Positions 34,460-47,400 of a stretch of DNA of 64,000 bases are shown here, piece by piece. The notes beneath the pieces are model-generated. The model was not told the origin of the DNA. It saw nothing but the letters and a program-made list of their open reading frames with translations, and searched no databases. Source of the stretch: Ehretia macrophylla (taxonomy: Eukaryota > Streptophyta > Magnoliopsida > Boraginales > Ehretiaceae); contig CM075783.1 of NCBI GenBank assembly GCA_037974665.1, forward strand, positions 14,478,762-14,542,761, written 5' to 3'. Numbering within the stretch: position 1 is the stretch's first letter; the number at the start of each line of letters is the position of its first letter. A program made the position numbers and the translations under genes.

Positions 34460-37342
34460 TTCTCCCCCCCTTAAAGAAATTTCGCCCTCGAAATTCTTAC
34501 TTGATGTACTGAACAAATCTAGGTACTGTTACTGCATCTGATCCCGTCTCTCCCAAGTAGCTTCCTCGATACCGTGATGCTTCCACAACACCTTAACCAT
34601 CGGAATCTTCTTCGACCTCAACTCTCGTTCCATCTGATCAAAAATACGAACCGGATGCTCGTCATAAGTCAGATTCTTACAAAGCTATAACGGCTCTGGC
34701 TCAAGAATATGAGAAGGATCCGGATTATATTTCCGCAAATTAGACACGTGAAATACATCGTGGACATTAGAGAAGTTCTCCGGTAAAGCCAACCGATATG
34801 CCAACTTACCAACCCTGCCGGTAATCTCAAACGGCCCAACAAATCTCGGACTCAGCTTTCCACCTTTACCATAACGAACAAACCCCTTACGAGAAGACAA
34901 TCTCAAGAAAACCCGATCTCCACTACAAACTCCAAGTCCCGTCGACGCTTATCAGCATAACTCTTGAATCTACTCTGCGCCGTAAGCATTCTTTGCCTGA
35001 TCAATTGAACATTCTCAATCTTTTCTATAAGCTTTGGCATGATAGTCGGATCAATAGTCTTCATCTCTCCTACCTCGTCCCAATATAAAGGTGAACGGCA
35101 CTTACGACCGTAAAGAGCTGCGAAAGGTGCCATCCCAATAGTAGCTTGATAACTATTGTTATAGGCAAACTCGGCAAGTGGTAGATGTTTTTCCCAATTC
35201 TTCCCGAAGTCCAGAACACAAGCCCTAAGCATATCCTCCAGAATCTGAATAGTCCGCTCAGACTGACCGTCGGTCTATGGATGATACGTGGTACTGAAGT
35301 TCAACTGAGTACCTAAGGTCTCCTGAAGTTTCTCCCACAAACGAGAAGTAAATCGAGGATCTCGATCTGAGACAATACTAGATGGAATCCTGTGAAGTCT
35401 AACAATCTGATCCAAATAAAGATCCGTCAACTTTGTAACCTCATCTCCCATCCTCATCGAAATAAAATGAGCTGTCTTCGTCAAACGATCTACGACAACC
35501 CAAACTGCATCATTACCCCTCGGTGTTCTAGGAAAACCAGTGACGAAGTCCATCGTAATATGCTCCCATTTAAACTCTAGTATAGCCAATGGCTGAAGCA
35601 AACCTGCTGGTCGTTGATGCTCGGCTTTCACCCTCTGACAAGTCAAACATCTAGATACAAACTGAGCAACCTCCCTCTTCATATTATTCCACCAGTAATG
35701 TTGCTTCAAATCCCGATACATCTTGGTTCCACTGGGATGAATAGTGTACTTAGAATTATGAGCTTCCTCCAAAATACCTCGCCTCAAGCCCGGTTCATCG
35801 GGAGCACAAACCCTGTTCCGAAACCGAAGAATACCATCCTCATGCAGTTTAAAGTCAGACTGATCATCCGTGATCTGATCCTTGATCTTCTGAAGTTTAA
35901 CATCAAGTTGCTGAGCTTCTCTGATCTGAGACAACAATAAAGGCTGAATACGGAGATGTGAACACATCACCCCAGCCTGAGTCAACTCTGGTCTCCAATA
36001 AGTGAATTCCTCAAGCACCTCCCATTTCTTGACAGCTAAACAAGAGATACTCGCCTTCCGACTGAGAGCATCTGCTACAACATTTGCCTTGCCAGGCAGA
36101 TAATTGATAGAACAATTATAATCTCCAAGAAGCTCCATCCACCTCTGCTGGCGCATATTCAACTTTTTCTGTGAGAATAAATATTTCAGACTCTTATGAT
36201 CAGTGAAAATCTCGAACTTACTGCCCCACAGATAATGATGCCACTTCTTCAGTGCGAAGACAACTGTTGCCAACTCAAGATCATGAGTCGGATAATTCAC
36301 CTCATAAGGCTTCAACTTCCAGGAAGCATAGGCAATAACTCGGCCATCCTGCATAAGAACACATCCCAAGCCCTCCTTGGATGCATCGCTGTAAACGACC
36401 ATATTATCGGTCCCCTCTGGTAGAGCAAGTACTGGAGCAGTAGTCAACCTCTTTTTCAACTCCTGAAACCCACTCTCACACTTCTCATCCCAATTAAAGA
36501 TAGTCCGTTTCTGAGTCAACTTAGAAAGTGGGCCAGCAATCTTCGAGAAGTCCTTAACAAACCTACGATAATTGCCCGCCAAGCCAAGAAAGCTACGGAC
36601 CTCAGAAACATTCTCTGGTTGTTTCCAAGACATCACCACCTCAATCTTAGTGGGATCTACAGAGATACCGCTCTGTGTAATAACATGGCCAAGAAAAGAT
36701 ATGCGTTGCAGCCAAAATTCACATTTGCTGAACTTGGCAAATAACTGATGCTTCTGCAGCTTCTGTAAGACAAGTCGTAGATGTTGCTCGTGCTTCGATT
36801 CAGATTTAGAATAGACCAAGATATCATCAATAAAGATTACCACGAATTGGTCTAAATACGGCTGGAAAACCCGATGCATAAGATCCATGAATGCTGCCAG
36901 TGCATTAGTTAATCCAAAGGGCATAACAACAAACTCATAATGCCCGTACCGAGTCCTGAAGGCAGACTTCGGAAGATCCTCCGTGCGAATCCGAAGCTGA
37001 TAATACCCCTACCTCAAATCAAATTTAGAATAGACTTTGGCTCCCTGAAGTTGATCGAACAACTCGTCAATCAGTGGCAAAGGATACTTGTTCTTGATGG
37101 TCACCTGATTCAAACCACGGTAATCAATACACAACCTCAAGGTACCATCCTTCTTCTTCACAAATAAGATTGGAGCTCCCCAAGGTGAAGAACTCTGCTG
37201 AATGAATCCCTTCTCTAATAACTCCTGCAACTGAGTCTTCAACTCCTTCAACTCAGCTGGTGCCATCCGGTACGCTGATTTAGAAATAGGTTGAGTACCG
37301 GGAATAAGATTGATCACAAACTCTATATCCCACTCTGGCAGT

Positions 37343-39855
37343 TGTGACGCCTGAGATTTTAGCCGTACATTCATTTACTGTTGCATCTATTGTTTGCGCA
37401 TTTCCTTCTGTGCTTTATAAACTGTCTTCTTTAGCTACTATTCATCCCGTTTTCAAACTATATTCTATTAGTGAATTAACATTTTTATTAAATCACATTA
37501 ATTGTTAGAGGAATGGCAAAAATGTGCAATTGAGCTAGAGGCGATAGGAGAGCTCGTTTAGAAAATGTGTTTAGTAGTTAAGTGAATAGTGTTACGTAAC
37601 AAACTTAGAGATTTAAATAACTAACATTACTTTTCACCTTAGGCTCGTTTTTAAGTTAATAACGCGCATTCTAGTGACCTTTTAAATACCCAAACTTGAC
37701 ATCACCTCAACTTAACCTTAGATAATTCACCTAAGCTCATTAAAACACAAAAAAAAAAAAAAGAGAACAAATGTGCAGGAATTACTGTAGCAGGGCCGAA
37801 AATACCCAAGGAGAAGGAAAAGTGGAGATTTTGCTTCAACAACCTTGCATCTTGAGCTCCTAGCTTGATCTTGGGAGGGTTTTGAGCATCCTAGGGCCTT
37901 CAACAAGCTTCCTTGTCTTCAAAAATTGTGAAGGAGATGCATTTTATTGTTTTTAAAGTTTATGTTCATATGTTGAATTTTCTTGATTTGTCAATTATAG
38001 CTATAAAACTTGTTATGAATGGTTATTATGAGTACATTAGAGCCTATAGAGTTAACTTTCATAGCTTGATAAGGAATTCCATGGTTGAATGTAGAGATTG
38101 AAGGAAGAAGACGATGAATAGTGCCTAGAATTAGGGTTTTGAGAAAAATTGCTAATTAGCTTAAATTGAGGCTTCAATCAGGTGCTCTAGATCCTAGTGA
38201 AGTTAGTTGAAAAGCCCCGTGAGGTTAAATCACTCGAAACCGAACTTAATTGCATAAATAGCCGACTTTAAAAAGAGGACTTTTTTCGTTGAGCAATCCG
38301 GGCAAGTTTGGGCATTGATTCGAGTATCCTTGAGCTAAGGAAGCACCTTTGGTGCTTTCGTTTCGCGGAAATGGGGTTCGGTTAGTATAGTTGTAGTTCA
38401 AACCCGTTCGGGGCCTTCCCGAACTCTTGTTTCTAAAATGAGTTTTTATGATCCTAAAAGGTGCCTTTGGGCTTAATTAAGAATATAGAAAGACTAGGAT
38501 ATGATTTGGAACTCTTGAACTATGCATAGGAGAAAGAAAACTCGGTTAAAGAAAGGGGAAAAAGTAGTTTTGGCTATATTTGATGCAATTGGCACTTGTA
38601 TTTAAGTTATCTTGTATTGTATTGAATATTTAGGATATAATTAAGCTATTTGAGTAGATTGTGGGAATTAATTGTGTTGATTGCTTCTTTTGGAATCTTT
38701 AAGCTAATCTCGTGCTTATGTGAACGTATTTCGTGCTTATTTGTGAGGGAGGCCTACTTTGTCGTCCCTCTTGTGTGTTATGTGATATTTTGATTGCTTG
38801 TGACTTCTCTCGGGGTTGCGCAACCTTTTCGGACATGGTAGCGTCGAGAAACACGGGCGGCGTCGGGCTTGCCGTGCTCCCTCGACTACCATGGTGCCTA
38901 TTCCCTTTCTCGCTGAGGCATACTCCACTACCCCAGAGGCGTGGTTCACCTGCTGGGCATGGACCTACCTCGGGAGAAAGGGTCGTAGGATCGGGATACA
39001 TCCGGAGTATCCCAATTGTTGGTGTTTGGGGTTTGCCGGCATGTTCGTGATGCTCGTGGTTCGTGGCTCGTGATCGAAGACTTGGAAGTGGAACCGTATC
39101 CTTTTTAAAAGTGATTAATTGCTTGGCTTATTGTCTTGTTGGTTTATGTGGCTTATATATGTTTTCTTGTGTTCGCATATCACATTGCACGTTGGCATGT
39201 TGCATCACCTCCCTCGCTGGGCAACATTGTTGCTCATTCCTCATTTAATATGTTTCAGGTGAAGCTGAGGTGAATCCTCAGCTGATAGAAGAAGAGGAAG
39301 AAGTGTTAGTTAAGCAATTTCGGTGACTTCTTGTGTGATAAGGTTGTCTAAAATGAGAAGCTTGCGTGGAGTTGTTGTTGATTGCCTTTTTGTGACCTTG
39401 GGGTCTTGAGTATAAATGGTGAATGTAATAATTTGTAATCTTGTATGTTGGATATAAAGTGGAATGACATGTAATAATCCATAGTAAACTTATTCTTTTG
39501 CATGCTTGTGTGATTAACAAACTTGGAAGTAGAACTTGGCTATTGTTGTATCTAACTACCTATAGTTAAAATTAGAAATGCTTTGTTTGCTTGTGTGTTA
39601 TATGTAATTGTTGTTCCAAGGCTCGGATGGCCTTCGTGATCGCGGGTGGCCCATAAAAATCTTGGAGGATTGGTTATAAGAGTTGTTGTTTGTGGATCTA
39701 GCATCATGGGTGTCTTTGTGCAGGTACCAGTTCAGTCCTATAAACAGGGGAGACTCCGTCCGTTTTTCCCTAAATTTTGTGCCCGGGGTTTGGAATTGGG
39801 TGAGAATAGCATGATAAATAGGAGTCTCGGTCTCGTGAGGGATCGGGGCGTTACA
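37343..39855 (+). mobile_element. Solo LTR A3 (family A, 2513 bp)
   Basis: TGTGACGCCTGAG...GGGGCGTTACA with GCAGT at 37338-37342 and 39856-39860. It is inserted antisense to B2 between its protease and RT regions. The last ~1.1 kb is nearly identical to A2; the middle differs from A2 by perhaps 15%. An A-tract of about 14-15 lies near 37750. Palindrome GGTTGCGCAACC is at 38814-38825. No internal domain. Confidence 0.9.
39096..39258 (+). other. Intron-like cassette in LTR A3
   Basis: A 163-nt segment opening GTATCCTTTTT and closing ATGTTTCAG, with hairpin GGGCAAC-ATT-GTTGCTC at 39219-39235. Followed by an open frame at 39261-39326 starting EAEVNPQLIEEEEEV. Confidence 0.45.
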
Positions 39856-41704
39856 GCAGTTACCCTGGAAACTCCTCGGGAAGTACATTAGGATATTCCT
39901 GAATAATAGGGACTTCCTCTAGCTATAGCTTATCAGATGGCTTGTTGATCAGATAAGCCAGATAACCCGAACACCCCTTACTCACCAACTTAACGGCTTT
40001 AGTTGCTGAAATAACAAAACTCGTCTTTGCACCCCGGTTCCCTACTACCTCAACTACTAGCTGATCTGGCAAACGAAACTGTACTACCTTGGTTCTACAG
40101 TTCAACTGGGCATCATACTTAGAAAGCCAATCCATACCCAAGATAACATCATACCCCTGGATAGGAAATAAAATATGGTCCGAAGGAAAATTATGCCCCT
40201 TAACATGTATTATACAATCCTTACATACTAAGCCAGTAACATACTTATCAGTCAAAGAGGTACTAATCTCAACCACATAAGGTAATCTTTCAGGTTGCAA
40301 ATTAACACGTTGCACACAAGCAGGAGTAATGAAAGAATGCGTGGCACCAGAATCAACCAACACTTTAACAAGTTGATCAAGTATAAGGAAGTTACCTTCC
40401 ACAACTGCAGTCTCCTCAAGCATCTCCTCTAAGTCAACTGCGTAGGCCCGAGCCTAAACCCACTGCTGCTGTTGAGGTGCACTGGCCGCAGGTCGGCCCT
40501 GATAACCCTGAGTCACTGTCCGACCCTCAGTCCTCGCATACCTAGGGCAATCCCTCGCCCTGTACTGATTGCTATCGCAACCCAAACACGTCCCTGCTTT
40601 TACCCTGTAGTCGGACTCCACATGCCCTGGGCGCTTGCAGTAATTACACTGCGATGATGTGGCACTAACACTGCCCCTGGAAGAACCAGAAGCTGAAGGA
40701 ACAGCTGAAACAGCCTGCTGTTGAGGTCTCACCATACTAGGCCTATACTGACCCTATGACTGGGCTGGCCTATACTGAGTCTGAACCTAATATGGCCCCT
40801 GCTGAAACTGAGGCCGATAGTAACTCTATTGACCCTGTGGCCTAAAAGAACCCTGCTGCACTGGTGGTATGAACCCAACCTGCTGTACGGGAGGCCTATA
40901 CGTGCCCTGCTGATACTGCAGCTGATGCGGCCTCTTGCTGGGCTGACTAGACATAAGCTGGTCCCCCTTTCTCTTTTCTAGTATGGAAGCTGCCTCAAAA
41001 GCCTCGGTGAAAATATCATACCGATTCAGTGCCATCACAACCTGAATCTCGGGCCTCAACCCCAGCATAAATCTGCGAGTCCTCCGCTCCTTGTCTGCCA
41101 CATACTTCGGTGCATACCGGGACAATCGAGTAAATGTGGCCTTATATTGAGCCACTGTAGCATCTCCCTAGACCAAGGCTAGAAACTCTGCCTCTCTCCG
41201 TTCCCTCGCAATCCTCGGGACATACTTTGCCCGGAAAGCCATCAGAAAGGTACCCCAAACATAAGGAATACCCTGTGCCGCCCAGCTAGTCCTTACCGTG
41301 CGCCACCACTCCTCTGCCTCGTCATCTAACAAGTACACGGCAAAAGAGACCCTCTGCTCATCAGTATAGCCAAGTGGATCATAAATCTTCTCCAACTTGC
41401 TAATCCATGCCTCCGTCTTCCTATCATCCGGCTCCCCCTGAAATCTCGGTGGATGATATCCTAAAAACTCCTTCAGGGTACCACGCCCGTGGTTACCACC
41501 CTGAATATTCAGTAGCTGAGCCTGCATAGCGTGATTCTGGGCAGCCTGCCCTACTAATAACTGTGCCTGACTAGCCACCAACTCTGCAATCCTCTCCATA
41601 GCTGCCCTTAATGGGTCATCACCCCCGTCACGGCCCGGGGCCGCGTTACCCGGAGTCTCATCAGTCATCTCAGGCCTACCTCTGGTTCTCGGTCGACCGG
41701 CCAT

Positions 41705-41980
41705 CTACTAATCAAAGAGTTAGCACAGGTTATAGCACGTAAACAGGTTATGAGCAACTATTATCACATAAACAACAAAGTCATATAAAACACGTAAACA
41801 AATTGATCACATAATCACATAAGTACTAAATCACATAATCACATAATCACTTAATCATTTAATCATATTAATACAAAGATCACTTTTCTTTCAATTCATA
41901 CATACTTTCATGCTAAGACCATTACCCACATTCCGAGAATACCCCGGCTGACAACTAACCTGGCTCTGATACCACTTAAA
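41705..41980 (-). other. B2 leader with primer-binding site
   Basis: The minus-strand TGGTATCAGAGC (41974-41963) lies just inside the 5' LTR. The zone around 41760-41880 holds the CACATAA-type degenerate repeat seen in B1. Confidence 0.82.
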
Positions 41981-44413
41981 TGTCACGCCCCAACTCGACC
42001 CCTCCTATAATCAGTCAGGACGCAACGGAATTTTGACAGTATAATGACAGTAAATAGGATACCGAGGCTCTAAACCAACCTCAATAGACATCATACATCA
42101 ACTCCACAAACCATACAACAAACAACTCCTCAATAATAACAACATACATCATAACCATATTATACAATAAACATTCCTCGTTATACGCCTCCGTTCCAAC
42201 ATAATACATGAACCTTTAATATACATTACCAAGAACATGTTGAGCCAATCTAGCAACCTAATCATAAACAAAAGAAAGGCTACTAGGACAACATCAACTA
42301 ATTCATTAACTTAATAACATCTTATACATTATAAACTACAAAGCAGATAAAAGTCTACTAAGTTAATTTACAAGATAATAAAACATGTACGACATCACGG
42401 ATAAGACTCTGGAACATAGGACTCATCCACGTAAGGCACGTTTTCCACATTCTCCACTTCAGGAGGCACGTACCCGTAATCCTGCGAAAGTACACCTGTA
42501 TGCATGCAATAATAGAGAGTGAGCTTATATAAAATAAGCCCAGCGAAGATCCGATAGATCTCGAGCAAGGTCTACTAAACTCCTTAGAATAATCCTTTGA
42601 GTCAGTAGACACACAATAACAACAATAATATTATCATCACATAACTATATGACCATTCAATAAAGGACACTCTAGTTGGTGTAGCTTCAAACACCATCAC
42701 GATCATAACAGCCTTCTTATGACTCCCATAAACTCACGCACCCGGGGTACCCTCAATAACCTCGCCCTCCATGACACCTCCGTCATGCGAGCTGGAGGCA
42801 ATCTCTAATAGTCATGCCGTTATCAACCCGACATCACAATGTTGCCCGAGAGGTGGCACACACATACCAGAGACCCAGCAATAATAATAAACATCAATCA
42901 TTCACAGGAGGACAGTCTAGCAGAACTGTTTATCTCCCGGCATCAATCATTAATCAATAATCATATTATCATCATAATAATCATCAATAGTCAATTAAAC
43001 AACAAAATAACTAAGTTAGATGACAAAGTAGGCCATCCAACCGAACATGTATTAAACATACAATCAAACTCTAAATTACACATCAACAACTCACAATTCA
43101 ATCACACAACCCACACCCAATTAACTAAGGCTCAATTCAATAATTTAAAGAAAGATAACCTAACTTCAAAAATTCATAACCTACATTCTACTAATCCAAA
43201 CAACTCCAAATCAGTTTCTATCACTCACCCATTCAACCAACTACATTAGCCCCCTTGGAAAACCACCATAACACCTCCAAAGCATGCCCGATAACCCTAA
43301 GGTGTCAAGGCTGAATTTTCCGGATTTTCACCCAAACATCATAATCAAAAATTCGGCATTACAACGACGCTACCATGTAATTATCAAACATTTAGAAATT
43401 GACGGCAATCGATTCCGATCAACACAACACAATTTAATCAACATTGAACAAATTAATCAAATTTAAATACCCGGAAAATAAAAATTATGCTACAACCGAT
43501 AAAAACCCGTAGTAATACAACTAAATGATCCCTAGCATGCAAGGAGCAATAATCTATCATCAGATTAGAATTCTAACGGTTCAATTTTCATTTATACGCA
43601 AAAATGCAAAAGTCAACTTTTGAGATCTAGAATTTTTCTTTCACCTTTGATCCGAAGTAAAGCTAGGAATGCGTGCAATTGGTGCCCAACAAGCGGAATC
43701 CAGCCCGGTTTGAAAAGATTCGGACTTTAAATGAGTTTTCTAAGGCAAAATTACTTTGAAAATAAGTTGAATAAAATCTATTTTTTTCCTAAGCTTTCAC
43801 GGCTGCAAGGTGTGTGTAAATGTGGTGTTTTGCTTTGTTTCATTGTGTGTTGGTGATATATGCATGAAAGTCAACAAGTCAAATGAAAGTCAAAGTTGAA
43901 ACTTTAGTATTTTTAGTGTTTTCTTGACTTTAAATGCATTTTATTGATCACCAAAGTTCAAAACAAATATTCAACACCCAAGATAGCTCAAGTAGGTTAT
44001 TTTTAGGTGACAAGAAGTTTTACAATCGAATAATTTCACCCGAGTCGGCTTAAAACTCGATTTTCGTAAAAGTCGGTGTAAAAATCCTAATAAATTCCTA
44101 AGCCAATTTTAAAACCGTTTTCATCAAAAACAGGTCTATTAAAGTCCGTGGACTAGGTCTAGAAGGGTTAAAAAGACCAGTTTCAAAATTTTAGCGGACG
44201 TGTTTCGAAAACACTATTCACTAAAAATCGACGATAAAATTTCTGACTCCGTTTTTTATGAAAATTTCATGAATACACATTTAGCATGTATTAAGAGTAT
44301 TGATATCAAAATTATAACATTCTAGGCCCTATAGCACACATAAACAAGTCATATGCACTCAAAACAAGACAAAGCACGTAAATCAAGTTAAAGTAGATAA
44401 GTGGGGTTTCATA
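41981..44413 (-). repeat. B2 5' LTR (2433 bp)
   Basis: The uninterrupted partner of the split left LTR. It serves as the empty-site reference for the B1, A2 and C insertions. The cassette at 42670-42496 (175 nt) opens GTGTCCTTT, one base off the form in the other copies, and keeps the hairpin GGGCTTAT...ATAAGCTC. Confidence 0.93.
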
Positions 44414-47400
44414 ATTATACTTGTATTATTGAATGCTAATATCATCCCTTTTCTTCCGAATCAAGTTAACCCATGCTGCTTGTTTGTTCAAAGGCTCCCT
44501 ACACAAAACCTTGCACAAGCATGTTTTTCGACAATTTCATCCCATGCCGATTCCAAATGAGATGCCCAAAATGGTTGGTAACTAGAATTTTCAATTTTAA
44601 TATATTTTCACTTTTTGTGTATTAGCTACGGATAATACACAAATTCCATTCCGATTCAAATGGATTCTATAAGGATTTGCTAAATTCTGTGTTAATTAGT
44701 AGATGAGTTAAATCCATCAGTTTATCCTAAAATCCCATTGGGTAAAATGGATTTATCTTATGAGTTATTGTTTATATTAATTCAGTAAATTATACTTGTA
44801 TTATTGATTGCTAATGTCATCCACTATCTTCCGAATCAAGTTAACCCATGCTGCTAGGGGGTTCAAAGGCTCCCTACAACAAACCTTGCACAAGCAGGTT
44901 TTTCGACAATTCCATCCCATGCCGATTCTTACTGAGATGCCCAAAATGGTTGGTAACTAGAATTTTCAATTTTAATATATTTTCACTTTTTGTGTATTAG
45001 CTACGGATAATACACAAAATCCATTTCGATTCAAAAGGATTCTGTAAGTGTTTGCTAAATTCTGTGTTAATTAGTAGATGAGTTAAATCCATCAGTTTAT
45101 CCTAAAATCCCATTGGGTAAAATGGATTTATCTTATGAGTTATTGCTTATATTAATTCAGTAAATTATACTTGTATTATTGAATGCTAATGTCATCCACT
45201 TTTTTTCTGAATCAAGTTAACCCATTCTGCTAGTGGGTTCAAAGGCTCCCTACACCAAACCTTGCACAAGCAGGTTTTTCGACAATTCCATCCCATACCG
45301 ATTCCAACTGAGATGCCCAAAATGGTAGGTAACTATAAATTTACAATTTTAATATATTTTCAATTTTTGTGTATTAGCGACGGATAATACACAAAATCCA
45401 TTCCCATTCAAATGGATTCTGTAAGGGTTTGCTAAATTCTGTGTTAGTTAGTAGATGAGTTAAATCCATCTGTTTATCCTAAAATCCTATTGGGTAAAAT
45501 GGATTTATCTTATGAGTTATTGCTTATATTAATTCAGTAAATTATACTTGTATTATTGAATGCTAATGTCATCCACTTTTTCCGAATCAAGTTAACCCAT
45601 GCTGCTAGTGGGTTCAACGGCTCCCTACACCAAACCTTGCACAAGCAGATTTTTCGACAATTCCATCCCATGCCAGCTCCAACAGAGATGCCCAAAATGG
45701 TTGGTAACTATAAATTTTCAATTTTAAAATATTTTCACTTTTTGGGTATTAGCTATGCATAATACACAAAATCCATTCCGATTCAAAAGGATTCTGTAAG
45801 GGTTTGCTAAATTCTGTGTTAATTAGTAGATGAGTTAAATCCATCAGTTTATCCTAAAATCCCGTTGGGTAAAATGGATTTATCTTATGAGTTATTGCTT
45901 ATATTAATTCAGTAAATTATACTTGTATTATTGAATGCTAATGTCATCCACTTTCTTCCGAATCAAGTTAACCCATGCTGTTAGTGGGTTCAAAGGCTCC
46001 CTACACCAAACCTTGCACAAGCAGGTTTTTTGACAATTCCATCCCATGCCGATTCTAAATGAGATTCCCAAAATGGTTGGTAACTAGAATTTTCAATTTT
46101 AATATATTTTCACTTTTTGTGTATTAGCTACGGATAATACACAAAATCCATTCCCATTCAACTGGATTCTGTAAGGGTTTGCTAAATTTCTTTGTTAATT
46201 AGTAGATAAGTTAAATCCATCAGTTTAACCTAAAATCCCATTGGGTAAAATGGATTTATCTTATGAGTTATTGCTTATATTAATTCAGTAAATTATACTT
46301 ATATTATTGAATGCTAATGTCATCCACTTTCTTCCGAATCAAGTTAACCTATGCTACTAATGGGTTCAAAGGCTCCCTAAACCAAACCTTGCACAAGCAG
46401 GTTTTTCGACAATTCCGTCCCATTCCAATTCCAACTGAGATGCCCAAAATGGTTGGTAACTAAAAATTTTCAATTTTAATATATTTTCACTTTTTGTGCA
46501 TTAGCTACGGATAATACACAAAATCCATTCCCATACAAATGGATTCTGTAACAGCTTGCAAAATTCTGTGTTAATTAGTAGATGAGTTAAATCCATCAGT
46601 TTATCCTAAAATCCCATTGGGTAAAATGGATATATATCTTATGACTTATTGCTTATATTAATTCAGTAAATTATGCTTGTATTATTGAATGCTAATGTCA
46701 TCCACTTTCTTCCGAATCAAGTTAACCCATGCTGCTAGTGGGTTCAAAGGCTCCCTACACCAAACCTTGCACAAGCAGGTTTTTCGACAATTCCATCCCA
46801 TGCCGATTCCAAATGAGATGCCCAAAATGGTTGGTAACTAGAATTTTCAATTTTAATATATTTTCACTTTTTGTGTATTAGCTACGGATAATACAAAAAA
46901 TCCATTCCCATTCAAACGGATTCTGTAAGGGTTTGCTAAATTCTGTGTTAATTAGTAGATGAGTTAAATTCATCAGTTTATCCTAAAATCCCATTGGGTA
47001 AAATGGATATATCTTACGAGTTATTGCTTATAATAATTCAGTAAATTATACTTGTATTATTGAATGCTAATGTCATCCACTTTCTTCCGAATCAAGTTAA
47101 CCCATGTTGCTAGTAGGTTCAAAGGCTCCCTACACCAAACCTTGCACAAGCATGTTTTTTGACAATTCCATCCCTTGCCGATTCCAAATGAAATGCCCAA
47201 AATGGTTGGTAACTAAAATTTTCAATTTTAATATATTTTCACTTTTTTGTGTATTAGCTAAGGATAATACACAAAATCTATTCTGATTCAAATGGATTCT
47301 GTAATGGTTTGCTAAATTCTGTGTTAATTAGTAGATGAGTTAAATCTATCAGTTTATCCTAAAATCCCATTGGGTAAAATGGATTTATCTTATGAGTTAT

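Larger units (their letters stand above)
34460..41704 (-). pseudogene. Broken gag-pol of B2
   Basis: Read from 41704 (MAGRPRTRG) leftward the remnant shows, in order, the gag region with EEWWRTV, a Q-rich linker, zinc knuckle [13 protein letters not shown], the protease region with [10 protein letters not shown] with [10 protein letters not shown], RNase H, integrase, the RFVGPFEI module and chromodomain-type sequence. It is the same layout as B1. About eight breaks are visible, and solo LTR A3 (37343-39855) interrupts the protease/RT side. The hairpin AATTTCG-AGGG-CGAAATT (34495-34478) and polypurine tract are retained at the left end. A fossil, not expected to be functional. Confidence 0.92.
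10707..44413 (-). mobile_element. Ty3/gypsy chromovirus B2, fossil carrying four insertions
   Basis: Minus-strand element bounded by TGTCACGCC... at 10707 and ...GGGGTTTCATA at 44413, with ATTAT duplicated at 10702-10706 and 44414-44418. Its left (3') LTR is split into four pieces by B1, A2 and C; its internal region is split by A3. Subtracting these and their target duplications leaves about 9.87 kb. The reassembled left LTR (about 2.44 kb) and the right LTR (2433 bp) differ at about 41 sites in 1.35 kb compared by eye, roughly 3%, which suggests an age of order one million years under commonly used plant rates. The coding region is broken in about eight places in addition to the A3 insertion. 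Confidence 0.93.
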
